Source: Alphaproteobacteria bacterium (GTDB lineage Bacteria; Pseudomonadota; Alphaproteobacteria; Rhodobacterales; Rhodobacteraceae). Taken from it: 64,000 nt of DNA. This document shows positions 33,313 through 41,420 of this stretch, piece by piece. The notes under the pieces were generated by a model. The model ran no database searches. It saw nothing but the letters and a program-made list of their open reading frames with translations, and was not told the origin of the DNA. The stretch spans positions 1-64,000 of the forward strand of contig JAUIIJ010000027.1 in assembly GCA_030431825.1 (NCBI GenBank). The letters are read 5' to 3'. The position numbers and the translations under genes were made by a program. Each line of letters begins with the position of its first letter. The first letter of the stretch is position 1.

Positions 33313-35745
33313 ATGCGGGTGTTGCGCGCCCTTCTGCTTGCGCTGTTCTCGATTGCCCTGCTCTCGGTCGGAACGCTGGCTGGCGCGCAGCAATATACCG
33401 ATGATCAACGCGCATTTCACGACCGCTGGCTGGCCACGGCGCAGCGCGCCGAAACGGTACTGAACACCAAGCGGGCCTCCAACGCGTCGCTGGAACAGCT
33501 TCGCGCCGAGATCGTGGAGTTTCGGGATACGTTCAATTCCGGTCGCGATCGCAACGCCGAGCGGATACAAACGCTCGAAAGCCAGCTTGAGGCGCTGGGA
33601 CCGGCGCCGGAGGACGGCGCGACCGAGGTCGAGGACATTGCAGAACTGCGAAAGCGCCTGAATGTTCAACTCGACAACCTGCGCGTGCCGCAGGTCATCT
33701 CGGAAGAGGCCTACAGCCGTGCCAATGGCCTGATAAGCGAAATCGACACGGCGATCTGGTCGAGCACCAAACAGGAACTCCTGTCACGTGGACCATCGCC
33801 GCTGAACCTGGCGTTGCTGCCCGAGGCCTATCGCGAAACGCGGCAAGCCATCCGGCGGCTGTTTCATGAAACAAAAGAGAATATCGGGATTGCAGCAGTC
33901 CGTGCGCAGGTGCAGGAACGGTTGCCTGCGATTGCAGCCCTCATGGTCATCGGGCTGATCCTGCTTGTCAAAGGCAAGCGGTGGTCAGACCGGATAGGCA
34001 GCTATTTGCGCTCGTTCGGCGGGGCGGGGAGCGGTGTCTGGACCTTCGTGATCTCCCTGACACGCATTCTCATCCCCTGGGTCGGGGTCGTCTTTCTCTG
34101 TGGTGCGATGCAGTTTTCCGGCATTCTCGGGGTGCGCGGCACGCTGCTGGTGCAGCAGATACCCTATCTTGCCGCGATATTCCTGTATCTCGACTGGATC
34201 CGCAGGCAGTTCATTACCCACGCGGTCAACACCGATCCGGAGGGTCACGTCGCCGCAAATGCGACGAAGTACAGGATCTTTGTAGGCCTGCTGGCGCTGT
34301 CGCTGGTCCTGAACGATCTGATTCGACTGTTCGAACGGATCGATTCTCCCTCTGCCGGTACGCTCGCGGTCATCTACTTTCCGCTGATCCTGGCAACCGG
34401 TCTGGTGCTTTTGCGGGTCATGCGCCTTGGCAGGCCGCCTGTGCCCGAGTCAGAGAAAGGCGAAGGGGAAGATGGCCGCAGGGTCGGGTTCTCCAGCGTC
34501 ATCGACATGGTACAGCGCATTGTCTACATGCTCGGGGTCATGTCGCCGCTTCTGGCGATTTTCGGATATGTTCCCGCCGCCGCTGCAATTGTTTTTCCGG
34601 CGGTGGAAACGATCGCGCTCATGGCGACCTTTGTCATTCTTCACCGCTTTGTCGCGAGCGTCTATGGATGGATTTCGGGCAAGGGCGAGGCGGCGGCGGA
34701 CTCGCTGCTGATTGTCGTTGTAGGGTTCATACTGACGCTTCTGTCATTGCCGATCCTGGCCCTTATCTGGGGTGCGCGCCCGGCCCAGCTTGCCGAAGCC
34801 TGGTCGCTGCTGATGAGCGGTTTCGTCATAGGCGGGATCCGGATTTCGCCGACAATCTTCATCGTTTTCGCGGTGGTCTTTGCGATCGGCTATACCTTGA
34901 CACGGCTGTTGCAAAGCGGACTGCGCAATTCACTGTTGCCCAAGACACGCATGGATCCCGGTGGACAGAACGCGGTGGTCTCCGGGATCGGGTATATCGG
35001 TATCTTCATCACGACACTGGTGGCAATCATCAGCGCCGGTATCGATCTGACCGCGCTCGGTTACGTGGCCGGTGCGCTTTCGGTCGGCATCGGGTTCGGC
35101 CTTCAGAACATCGTGTCGAATTTCGTCTCGGGCATCATCCTGCTGATCGAGCGTCCGATCTCCAAGGGAGACTGGATCGATGTGAACGGCCAGATGGGCT
35201 ATGTCCGTGACATCGCGGTGCGCTCCACGCGGATCGAAACCTTTGACCGGACCGATGTGATCGTGCCGAACTCGGACCTCATCAGCGGCACAGTCACCAA
35301 TTACACGCGCGGCAATACCATCGGGCGTGTCATCGTCCCGGTTGGCATTGCCTATGGAACCGATACCCGCAAGGTCGAAACCATCCTGTCCGAGGTCGCG
35401 AACGCGCACCCCATGGTGCTGGCGCATCCCGCGCCGAGCGTGGTGTTCAAGGGGTTCGGAGCGGACTCGCTGGATTTCGAGATCCGCGCGATCCTTCGGG
35501 ATGTGAACTGGGTTCTGTCGGTCAAGTCCGACATGAACCACGAGATTGCGCGTCGCTTTGTCGAGGAAGGGATCGAAATCCCCTTCGCGCAGCGCGACAT
35601 TTGGATTCGCAATCCCGAAGCGCTTGGCACAGTGCCTGCCGAAGAGGGGTCCGGCGGCACCGTCAAGCCTGACGCTTCGCCGTCTTCGACACCGGTTGAG
35701 ATGACCGAGGTCGACATGGATAACGACGCCGGGGATGATTACTGA
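33313..35745 (+). CDS. Large mechanosensitive channel of the MscS family (DUF3772 type)
   Basis: This 810-residue protein has a signal peptide (about 1-24), a periplasmic helical domain of the DUF3772 type (about 30-200, with coiled-coil-like EQLRAEIVEFRDTF), about ten membrane segments (210-590) and the MscS core: LGYVAGALSVGIGFGLQNIV (about 580-600, the pore helix with its glycine/alanine packing), then NFVSGIILLIERPISKGDWID and IETFDRTDVIVPNSDLISG. The tail is acidic and disordered. It should gate under membrane tension to release solutes. It starts one base after cysK and is probably co-transcribed. Confidence 0.9.
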   Translation: MRVLRALLLALFSIALLSVGTLAGAQQYTDDQRAFHDRWLATAQRAETVLNTKRASNASLEQLRAEIVEFRDTFNSGRDRNAERIQTLESQLEALGPAPEDGATEVEDIAELRKRLNVQLDNLRVPQVISEEAYSRANGLISEIDTAIWSSTKQELLSRGPSPLNLALLPEAYRETRQAIRRLFHETKENIGIAAVRAQVQERLPAIAALMVIGLILLVKGKRWSDRIGSYLRSFGGAGSGVWTFVISLTRILIPWVGVVFLCGAMQFSGILGVRGTLLVQQIPYLAAIFLYLDWIRRQFITHAVNTDPEGHVAANATKYRIFVGLLALSLVLNDLIRLFERIDSPSAGTLAVIYFPLILATGLVLLRVMRLGRPPVPESEKGEGEDGRRVGFSSVIDMVQRIVYMLGVMSPLLAIFGYVPAAAAIVFPAVETIALMATFVILHRFVASVYGWISGKGEAAADSLLIVVVGFILTLLSLPILALIWGARPAQLAEAWSLLMSGFVIGGIRISPTIFIVFAVVFAIGYTLTRLLQSGLRNSLLPKTRMDPGGQNAVVSGIGYIGIFITTLVAIISAGIDLTALGYVAGALSVGIGFGLQNIVSNFVSGIILLIERPISKGDWIDVNGQMGYVRDIAVRSTRIETFDRTDVIVPNSDLISGTVTNYTRGNTIGRVIVPVGIAYGTDTRKVETILSEVANAHPMVLAHPAPSVVFKGFGADSLDFEIRAILRDVNWVLSVKSDMNHEIARRFVEEGIEIPFAQRDIWIRNPEALGTVPAEEGSGGTVKPDASPSSTPVEMTEVDMDNDAGDDY

Positions 35746-35878
35746 GAGTTCTTGTCGCGTTTGCAACGGGGTGGCCGGGCCAGCGTCGGTGCGCGAGTAC
35801 CGCAACGTATTCGTGTCGCGCTTCTCTCTCGCCAGGCGCGGCGGCCATCCCCGATCATGCCCGGCCTGAGCGAGGCTG

Positions 35879-36718
35879 TTATCTCTGGTTGCGTGCCATG
35901 AAGGCGAGCCGTTCGAAGAGATGCACATCCTGCTCGTTCTTGAGCAAGGCACCATGCAGTTTCGGCAGTGCGTTGGCCCCGTCGCGCTTGAGATCTTCAG
36001 CGGTCAGGTCTTCGGCCAGAAGCAGCTTCAACCAGTCGAGCACCTCGGATGTCGAGGGTTTCTTCTTGAGGCCCGGCTGGTCGCGCAACTCGTAGAACTG
36101 GGTCAGGGCGGTGGTCAGCAACGAGTCCTTGATGCCGGGATGATGGACTTCGACAATCTTGCGCATCGTCGCCTCATCGGGGAAGCGGATGTAGTGAAAG
36201 AAGCAGCGGCGCAGAAACGCGTCGGGCAGTTCCTTTTCATTGTTCGAGGTGATGATGACAACCGGGCGCTGCGCCGCGCGAATGGTTTCGCCGGTTTCGT
36301 AGACAAAGAACTCCATCTTGTCGAGTTCCTGAAGCAGGTCATTGGGAAACTCGATATCGGCCTTGTCGATCTCGTCGATGAGCAGAACCACTTTTTCCTC
36401 GGATTCGAACGCCTGCCAGAGTTTGCCCTTCCTGATGTAGTTGGACACGTCGTGTACCCGCTCTTCGCCAAGCTGGCTGTCGCGCAGGCGGCTTACGGCG
36501 TCATATTCATAGAGGCCCTGTTGCGCGCGGGTGGTGGATTTCACGTTCCACTCGATCATCCGCAGACCCAGCGAGTCTGCGACCTGACGCGCAAGTTCTG
36601 TCTTGCCGGTCCCGGGCTCGCCCTTGACCAGCAGAGGGCGCTCCAGAGTGACTGCGGCGTTGACCGCGATGGTCAGGTCACTTGTCGCAACGTAACTTTC
36701 GGTGCCTTGAAATTTCAT
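35879..36718 (-). CDS. MoxR-type AAA+ ATPase
   Basis: This 279-residue AAA+ protein has Walker A GEPGTGKT at residues 33-40, Walker B VVLLIDEIDKAD near 108-119, and sensor 1 in PVVIITSNNEKELPDAFLRR. MoxR ATPases act as chaperones in the maturation of metal-dependent or multi-subunit complexes, often with a VWA-domain partner. No VWA gene is visible within the window; the left neighbour is the convergent MscS gene. The ATG at 36718 (MKFQGTESYV) is preferred to one ten codons earlier. It is divergent from dksA. Confidence 0.9.
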   Translation of the reverse strand: MKFQGTESYVATSDLTIAVNAAVTLERPLLVKGEPGTGKTELARQVADSLGLRMIEWNVKSTTRAQQGLYEYDAVSRLRDSQLGEERVHDVSNYIRKGKLWQAFESEEKVVLLIDEIDKADIEFPNDLLQELDKMEFFVYETGETIRAAQRPVVIITSNNEKELPDAFLRRCFFHYIRFPDEATMRKIVEVHHPGIKDSLLTTALTQFYELRDQPGLKKKPSTSEVLDWLKLLLAEDLTAEDLKRDGANALPKLHGALLKNEQDVHLFERLAFMARNQR

Positions 36719-36902
36719 GTTTTTACAACCCTTTGGTGTTAGTTCCACGGGGGAAACCGGTTGGCCGTGCTTTTAACCCGACCCGCGCAGGATTGTGTAG
36801 TGACATTCTGAATAGCGTCAGCTAAACGCAGCCACAGTGAGGAGCCAGATATCCAAGGAAGTACCAGTGCCAGACGATGTTGGCCAATCCGAGGGAGCTA
36901 AG

Positions 36903-37325
36903 ATGAAGCAGGACGTTTTTCTGCCGGACGACTATCGCCCGGCCGAGGATGAGCCGTTTATGAACGATATGCAGCTGGAGTATTTCCGCCGCAAGTTGAT
37001 CGACTGGAAGAACGAGTTGTTGGCGGGTAGCCGCGATACCATCGAAGGATTGCAGGACGGGACACGCAACATTCCGGATGTTGCCGACCGTGCCAGCGAA
37101 GAGACCGATCGGGCGCTTGAATTGCGCACTCGGGACCGCCAGCGCAAGCTGGTTGCTAAGATCGACAGCGCCCTGCGCCGAGTGGAGGAAGGCGAATACG
37201 GCTATTGCGAAGTGACGGGAGAACCGATTTCGCTCAAGCGGCTGGATGCACGACCGATCGCCACCATGAGCCTTGAGGCGCAGGAACGGCATGAACGGCG
37301 CGAGAAGGTTCACCGCGACGACTGA
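36903..37325 (+). CDS. dksA: DksA-family RNA polymerase-binding transcription factor, zinc ligands reduced
   Basis: This 140-residue protein has the DksA pattern: N-terminal helix, coiled coil (about residues 20-95; FRRKLIDWKNELLAG, VADRASEETDRALELRTRDRQRKL), the DksA loop DVADRASEE with its key Asp/Ala tip, and the C-terminal globular region EYGYCEVTGEPISLKRLDARPI. It binds the RNA polymerase secondary channel and, with ppGpp, tunes rRNA and stress genes. Only one of the four zinc cysteines remains (CEVT, no second pair), as in other Rhodobacterales DksA. The ATG at 36903 is preceded by GAGGGAG. Confidence 0.9.
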   Translation: MKQDVFLPDDYRPAEDEPFMNDMQLEYFRRKLIDWKNELLAGSRDTIEGLQDGTRNIPDVADRASEETDRALELRTRDRQRKLVAKIDSALRRVEEGEYGYCEVTGEPISLKRLDARPIATMSLEAQERHERREKVHRDD

Positions 37326-37354
37326 TCGCCCGGACCGGGTGTGACGAACTGTGT

Positions 37355-37380
37355 ACGCCGGGGCGCTTGCTCCGGCGTTT
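37355..37380 (+). terminator. Intrinsic terminator after dksA
   Basis: A 10-bp stem (ACGCCGGGGC / GCTCCGGCGT, one wobble) with a GCTT loop is followed by a T-rich stretch. It lies between dksA and the FAD monooxygenase gene. Confidence 0.7.
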
Positions 37381-37399
37381 GTTGTTTCAGGGGGGCGCC

Positions 37400-38557
37400 A
37401 TGGCGCTGAAAAATCTGAACATTGTTGTGGTCGGGGCCGGGATCGGCGGCCTGTCGGCGGCCATTGCCCTGCGTCGTTCGGGCGCGCGGGTCCGGGTGTT
37501 CGAGCAGGCGGCGGAGTTGACCGAAGTGGGTGCGGGCCTGCAGATCAGCGCCAACGGGATGGCGGTTCTGCACGCGCTCGACATTCTGCCGCAAGGCGAG
37601 GGCGGGCCGGGATTGCGCTCTGCCGGCACGGTGATCCGCGATTGTCGTTCCGGGCGGGCGGTGACGGTCATGCCGGCGCCGGAAGCGGGTCCGACCTATT
37701 ACTTTCATCGCGCCGACCTGATCGATCTCTTGCGCAAGGCGGCAGAGCGGCTGGGCGTCGAGATCGTTCTCGGGCAACGGATCATGTCCTGTGAGATCGT
37801 TCAGGGCGGCGCCCGGATCGAGATGACGGATGGCAGCGCACAACATGCGGATCTGGTGGTTGCGGCGGATGGTGGCCGCAGCCTGCTGCGTCGCGGGCTT
37901 GTCGAAGAAGAGGGAGCGCCACGTTTTACCGGGCAGGTCGCATGGCGCGCGACGATCCCCTGGGGGCAGGGCGAGGCCGATCGCAGGGCGACCCTGACCA
38001 TGGGACCGGGGCGGCATGTGGTGACCTATCCGATCCGTTCCGGACGGGAGCTGAACATCGTCGCGGTCGAAGAGCGCACGGATTGGCGTGAAGAGGGCTG
38101 GCGGCATCGTGGCGACGCCACGGAACTGCGCAGCAGATTCGCGGGGTTCGGCGGGGATGTCGCCGATCAACTCGGTGCGGTGACGGATGTGCACCTGTGG
38201 GCCCTGTTCCTGCATCCGGTCGCGTTGCGTTGGCAGGATGGGCGTCTGGCACTGGTCGGAGATGCGGCGCACCCGACCTTGCCTTTCATGGCGCAGGGGG
38301 CGTGCCTTGCGCTCGAGGATTCCTGGGTTCTGGCGCACTGCCTGGCTCACGCGACGGATGCCGCCAGCGGGCTGGCGCGCTATGAGTCCGCACGCCGCGA
38401 CCGTGCGCAGCGTGTGGTCGCCGCCGCCGCCGCGAATGCGCGAAATTTTCACTTCAAGACACCGATGCGCCAATTGGCGCAACTCGGTCTATCGCTGCTC
38501 GGACCGCGCATCGCGCGGCGATACGAGTGGATTTATGGCCAAGACGTGACCCGCTGA
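37400..38557 (+). CDS. FAD-dependent monooxygenase (salicylate hydroxylase-like)
   Basis: This 385-residue class A flavoprotein monooxygenase has the FAD-binding GAGIGG at residues 12-17 in the N-terminal VVVGAGIGGLSAAIALR, an interior DG motif (ADLVVAADGGRSLLR) and the GDAAHPTLPFMAQGACLALED motif near residue 288 that contacts the FAD ribose. It should hydroxylate an aromatic substrate with NAD(P)H and oxygen; the compound is unknown. I start at the ATG at 37400. It converges on xthA with nine bases between the stops. Confidence 0.88.
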   Translation: MALKNLNIVVVGAGIGGLSAAIALRRSGARVRVFEQAAELTEVGAGLQISANGMAVLHALDILPQGEGGPGLRSAGTVIRDCRSGRAVTVMPAPEAGPTYYFHRADLIDLLRKAAERLGVEIVLGQRIMSCEIVQGGARIEMTDGSAQHADLVVAADGGRSLLRRGLVEEEGAPRFTGQVAWRATIPWGQGEADRRATLTMGPGRHVVTYPIRSGRELNIVAVEERTDWREEGWRHRGDATELRSRFAGFGGDVADQLGAVTDVHLWALFLHPVALRWQDGRLALVGDAAHPTLPFMAQGACLALEDSWVLAHCLAHATDAASGLARYESARRDRAQRVVAAAAANARNFHFKTPMRQLAQLGLSLLGPRIARRYEWIYGQDVTR

Positions 38558-38566
38558 AGCAGGGCG

Positions 38567-39346
38567 TCAGGCGTCGAGTTCGATCCAGACCGGTACGTGA
38601 TCGGATGGCTTGTCATGGCCGCGAATCTCTTTGTCGATCCGGCAATCGACCAGCAGGTCCGCAGCTTGCGGCGTGAGCAGGAAATGATCGATGCGGATAC
38701 CGTTGTTCCGGTTCCATGCGCCGGCCTGATAATCCCAGAATGAATAATTCTCCGGTGCCTGCGTGCGGGCGCGCAGGGCATCGGTAAAGCCCAGATTGAC
38801 GATGCGCCGATAGGCATTGCGGCTCTCGGGGAGAAACAGCGCGTCCTCGCGCCAGGCATCCGGCGTCTTGGCGTCCTCGGCTTGCGGAATGATGTTGTAA
38901 TCGCCGGCCATCAAAGCGGGCTCTTCCTGTGCCAGAAGATCGGCAGCACGGCTGCGCAGGCGATCCATCCAGGCCAGCTTGTAGTCGAATTTGGGTCCCG
39001 GCGCGGGATTGCCGTTGGGCAGATACAAGCCACAGAGCCGGACGGCGGATTTGCCGACGACCGTCGTCTCAATCCAGCGGGCCTGTTCGTCAGAGTCGTC
39101 GCCCGGCAATCCGCGCTCGACGTCCTCGAGCGGGAACTTCGAGAGAATCGCAACGCCGTTAAAGGATTTTTGACCATGTGTTTCCACATTGTAGCCACGA
39201 TCTTCGAACAGCTCGCGGGGGAAGTTTTCATCCACGGACTTGATCTCTTGAAGCAGGACGACGTCGGGCTGCGCATCGTCCAGCCATGCGGGCAATGCCT
39301 GGGCCCGCGCCTTGATGCCGTTAATGTTGAATGTCGCGATCTTCAT
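38567..39346 (-). CDS. xthA: Exodeoxyribonuclease III
   Basis: This 259-residue AP endonuclease/3' exonuclease opens MKIATFNINGIKAR, with the conserved Asn. It has the catalytic LLQEIKS (glutamate near residue 34), NGVAILSK, MAGDYNIIP (near 149) and the C-terminal SDHVPVWIEL, which holds the catalytic His. It repairs abasic sites and damaged 3' ends. I start at the ATG at 39346, since the preceding in-frame residues are not conserved. Confidence 0.93.
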   Translation of the reverse strand: MKIATFNINGIKARAQALPAWLDDAQPDVVLLQEIKSVDENFPRELFEDRGYNVETHGQKSFNGVAILSKFPLEDVERGLPGDDSDEQARWIETTVVGKSAVRLCGLYLPNGNPAPGPKFDYKLAWMDRLRSRAADLLAQEEPALMAGDYNIIPQAEDAKTPDAWREDALFLPESRNAYRRIVNLGFTDALRARTQAPENYSFWDYQAGAWNRNNGIRIDHFLLTPQAADLLVDCRIDKEIRGHDKPSDHVPVWIELDA

Positions 39347-39520
39347 CCTGTTTCCCCGGCCCGATGCCCCCTGTCGATCTATCGCTGATGCGGGCGCGCA
39401 GGGCAAGGACAACGGAACACCGAGATGCTGACACACATTGTGTCAGGTCGAATCGCCGGTGGGTCAGGCCTCCGGAATTGCGATCTGATTCGTCTGCGTT
39501 GACCAAGGGTAAGCGCGTCG

Positions 39521-39625
39521 TATCCACACAGTTTGGCCATGTGGATAACATTTTTTTAACGCATTCTGCGTCAACCTGTTTTCGTACAGCGTCAACCGGC
39601 TGGCCCGAATTTTTCATGTGGATAA
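39521..39625. promoter_or_regulatory. Two perfect DnaA boxes and a third near-match in an AT-rich region
   Basis: TGTGGATAA is present at 39540-39548 and 39617-39625, perfect DnaA boxes in the same orientation and 77 bases apart. TATCCACA, the opposite orientation and lacking the first T of the consensus, is at 39521-39528. Between and after them the sequence is AT-rich (T7 at 39551-39557; ATTTTTCATG at 39609-39618), with two GCGTCAACC words. This could be a replication-linked site or a DnaA-regulated promoter for the downstream repeat gene. The rest of the 380-bp gap (39347-39726) shows no gene. Confidence 0.6.
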
Positions 39626-39726
39626 GTTGCCGATTCTGCAACTTAACCAAGAAAAAGTTCTTTGAGAATCTACTGTGAGATGCAAGCGTCGAGGGGTAAT
39701 CAACTCCAACACCGAGGATCACAGCC

Positions 39727-40275
39727 ATGAATGCTCAACGTAAAATCAAGGAATTTCAGGATGTTAACGTCGACGAAGGGGCAAGCAGCCTGTTCGATGG
39801 AGAGGGCACGGCGATGTTTTCGTCCGGCTCGGCCCCGACCTGTCAGGGTGACGCCCTGACCGGGGATGCAACGGCCCTGTTTTCCTCGGGTTCGGCGCCG
39901 GTCGCCACCAGCGCAACGATCACGGGAGAGGGTGTGGAAATGTTCTCGTCGGGTTCGGCCCCGGCATCTGCATCGGCCGCGATAACTGGCGACCTGGTGC
40001 AGATGTTCTCGTCCGGCTCTGCCCCTGTTGCCAGCGGTGACGCGATCAGCGGTGAGGGCACGCAGATGTTCTCGTCCGGCTCTGCCCCTGTTGCCAGCGG
40101 CGACGCGGTCAGCGGTGAGGGCACGCAGATGTTCTCGTCCGGATCCGCTCCGGTTGCCAGCGGTGACGCGGTCAGCGGTGAGGGCACGCAGATGTTCTCG
40201 TCGGGATCCGCTCCGGTTGCCAGCGGCGACGCATCGCTGGGCGAGCGGACCGAGATGTTCTCGTCGGGCAGCTAA
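39727..40275 (+). CDS. Protein of 21-residue tandem repeats with an FSSGSAP core
   Basis: This 182-residue protein has a leader of 29 residues and seven full 21-residue repeats, ending with a partial eighth (MFSSGS and stop). Each repeat begins [M/L]FSSGSAP; repeats 4-7 are nearly identical in protein and DNA, while repeats 1-3 are older and more diverged. There is no signal peptide, membrane segment or cysteine-rich core (one Cys, in repeat 1). Ser, Gly, Ala and Thr dominate. It could be a precursor peptide with repeated core units, a beta-rich structural or adhesion-like protein, or an intrinsically disordered linker. From memory, small uncharacterised families with such FSSGSAP repeats (DUF6749) exist in Rhodobacterales; I could not verify this. 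GAGG lies upstream of the ATG. Confidence 0.8.
   Translation: MNAQRKIKEFQDVNVDEGASSLFDGEGTAMFSSGSAPTCQGDALTGDATALFSSGSAPVATSATITGEGVEMFSSGSAPASASAAITGDLVQMFSSGSAPVASGDAISGEGTQMFSSGSAPVASGDAVSGEGTQMFSSGSAPVASGDAVSGEGTQMFSSGSAPVASGDASLGERTEMFSSGS
39814..40272 (+). repeat. Seven 63-bp coding tandem repeats plus a partial eighth
   Basis: Each unit of 63 bp (one 21-residue repeat) starts with ATGTTCTCGTC or a close variant (copy 2 begins CTG). Copies 4 and 5 differ at only two positions; copies 6 and 7 share a GGATCCGCTCCGG variant. High identity and in-frame units mean slippage or recombination could change copy number without breaking the reading frame. Confidence 0.85.
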
Positions 40276-40343
40276 GGCCCGGTCTGATCGTCCAAGTTGG
40301 AAGCGGGGCGTTCAGAGAGACGCCATTTGCAAAGGGTATCCCA

Positions 40344-41420
40344 ATGTCGAATGTCATCCATCTGAACGTCCCGTCCCAGCGTCAAAGCGGTGCAGCGCGG
40401 CGCGCCGCCCTGATCGCCAGTTTCGCCCGGCATCGCCGGTTCGGCGATGATGTGTTCTGGCTGAAGGAAAATGCCGAGCTCTTGAACATCCTCGAGTGCA
40501 CCGGCCTGTCGCTGCCGGATCAGGCGCTCGAGCCGCACCAGAGGTTCTATGACCATGTCGAAAAGCGCCTTGGGTTCTTTCCACAATACTACCGGTTCCT
40601 GCTGTCGATCTGCCTTGATCTCGAGGATCTCGGGATGGCGGGAAGCAAGGCCGAGGCGCTGTCGCACTGGGTGGCCCGGGAGGGGCTTGCCGAGGCAGAG
40701 TTGTCCGATTTGCAGCGGCTGGAAGCGCGCCGGCTGATGAGACGACGCGGGGTTGACCCGCTACCGGGCGATGCCGGTCTCGAGGATCGCGTGCGCAGGT
40801 TCATCGACCGCTCCGACACCTTTGCGATGCCGAACAAGAAGGCAGCTTACGAACTGACCCACATCGTATTCTACCTGAGTGAATATGGCCGGCGCGACCC
40901 GGACCTGTCCCAGGATGCCAGGACGTCGCTCGAGTTTGCGGGTATCCTCGCCTATCTCGATCAGAATGCCGATCTCTTGGCCGAGATTTGCGTCGCCATG
41001 CGATATGCAGGAGAGGAACCGTCGGAGATCTGGGAAACCTGGCTGGAGCGCGAAACCCATCGTTTTGGCGTGGAAACCGGCCCGCAGGTCAACACCGCCG
41101 ACAACTACCATGACTACTTCGTCTGCAACTGGTTGATGGCGGTGTCCGGGCGGGACGCGTTTCGCAAGCCGGCCAGCGATGAGCGGATGGCGTTTTTCCG
41201 GGCTGCGCCCTTTGCGGCGCCGCTGCGCGAGATTTCGGAATGCATGTTCCGGCTGGAGGATGCCCGCAGCGCGGATTGGGACAGCATGCGCGGCCATGTC
41301 GAAGACTCGCTGACCGAGACCGGCCATGAAATCCTATGTGAAGCACAGAAGAGCAGCGCGAAGTTCGAGGACTTTTTTGCCGGTTTTGCGCGCACCGGCC
41401 TGCGCGGGGTGGCGTTGTGA
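40344..41420 (+). CDS. Uncharacterised 358-residue protein beside the repeat gene
   Basis: I recognise no characterised family. The protein is mostly helical, has no signal peptide or membrane segment, and is rich in charged residues. Notable pieces are the opening SNVIHLNVPSQRQSGAARRA, KLGFF-type aromatic helices (RLGFFPQYYRFLLSICLDLE), an H/D/E-rich centre (YELTHIVFYLSEYGRRD; TADNYHDYFVCNWLMAVSGRD), and a helical C-terminal region. From memory a Rhodobacterales family named DUF6902 fits this position, but I could not check it. It lies 68 bases after the repeat gene and its stop overlaps the GTG of the exporter gene, so the last two are coupled and the three may form one operon. Confidence 0.75.
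   Translation: MSNVIHLNVPSQRQSGAARRAALIASFARHRRFGDDVFWLKENAELLNILECTGLSLPDQALEPHQRFYDHVEKRLGFFPQYYRFLLSICLDLEDLGMAGSKAEALSHWVAREGLAEAELSDLQRLEARRLMRRRGVDPLPGDAGLEDRVRRFIDRSDTFAMPNKKAAYELTHIVFYLSEYGRRDPDLSQDARTSLEFAGILAYLDQNADLLAEICVAMRYAGEEPSEIWETWLERETHRFGVETGPQVNTADNYHDYFVCNWLMAVSGRDAFRKPASDERMAFFRAAPFAAPLREISECMFRLEDARSADWDSMRGHVEDSLTETGHEILCEAQKSSAKFEDFFAGFARTGLRGVAL

Noticed and set aside
33825-33845. TCGCGAAACGC word resembling the palindromic element end
   Set aside because: It is inside the MscS coding sequence without the partner repeat and looks coincidental.
39843-40187. Open reading frame on the minus strand across the FSSGSAP repeats, itself repetitive
   Set aside because: It is the antisense shadow of the 63-bp repeat array; the plus frame has a start with a ribosome-binding site, a natural end in a partial repeat, and a sensible neighbourhood.
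39814-40272. Possible CRISPR array because of regular direct repeats
   Set aside because: Units are contiguous with no spacers, differ in length from CRISPR repeats and encode an intact in-frame protein.
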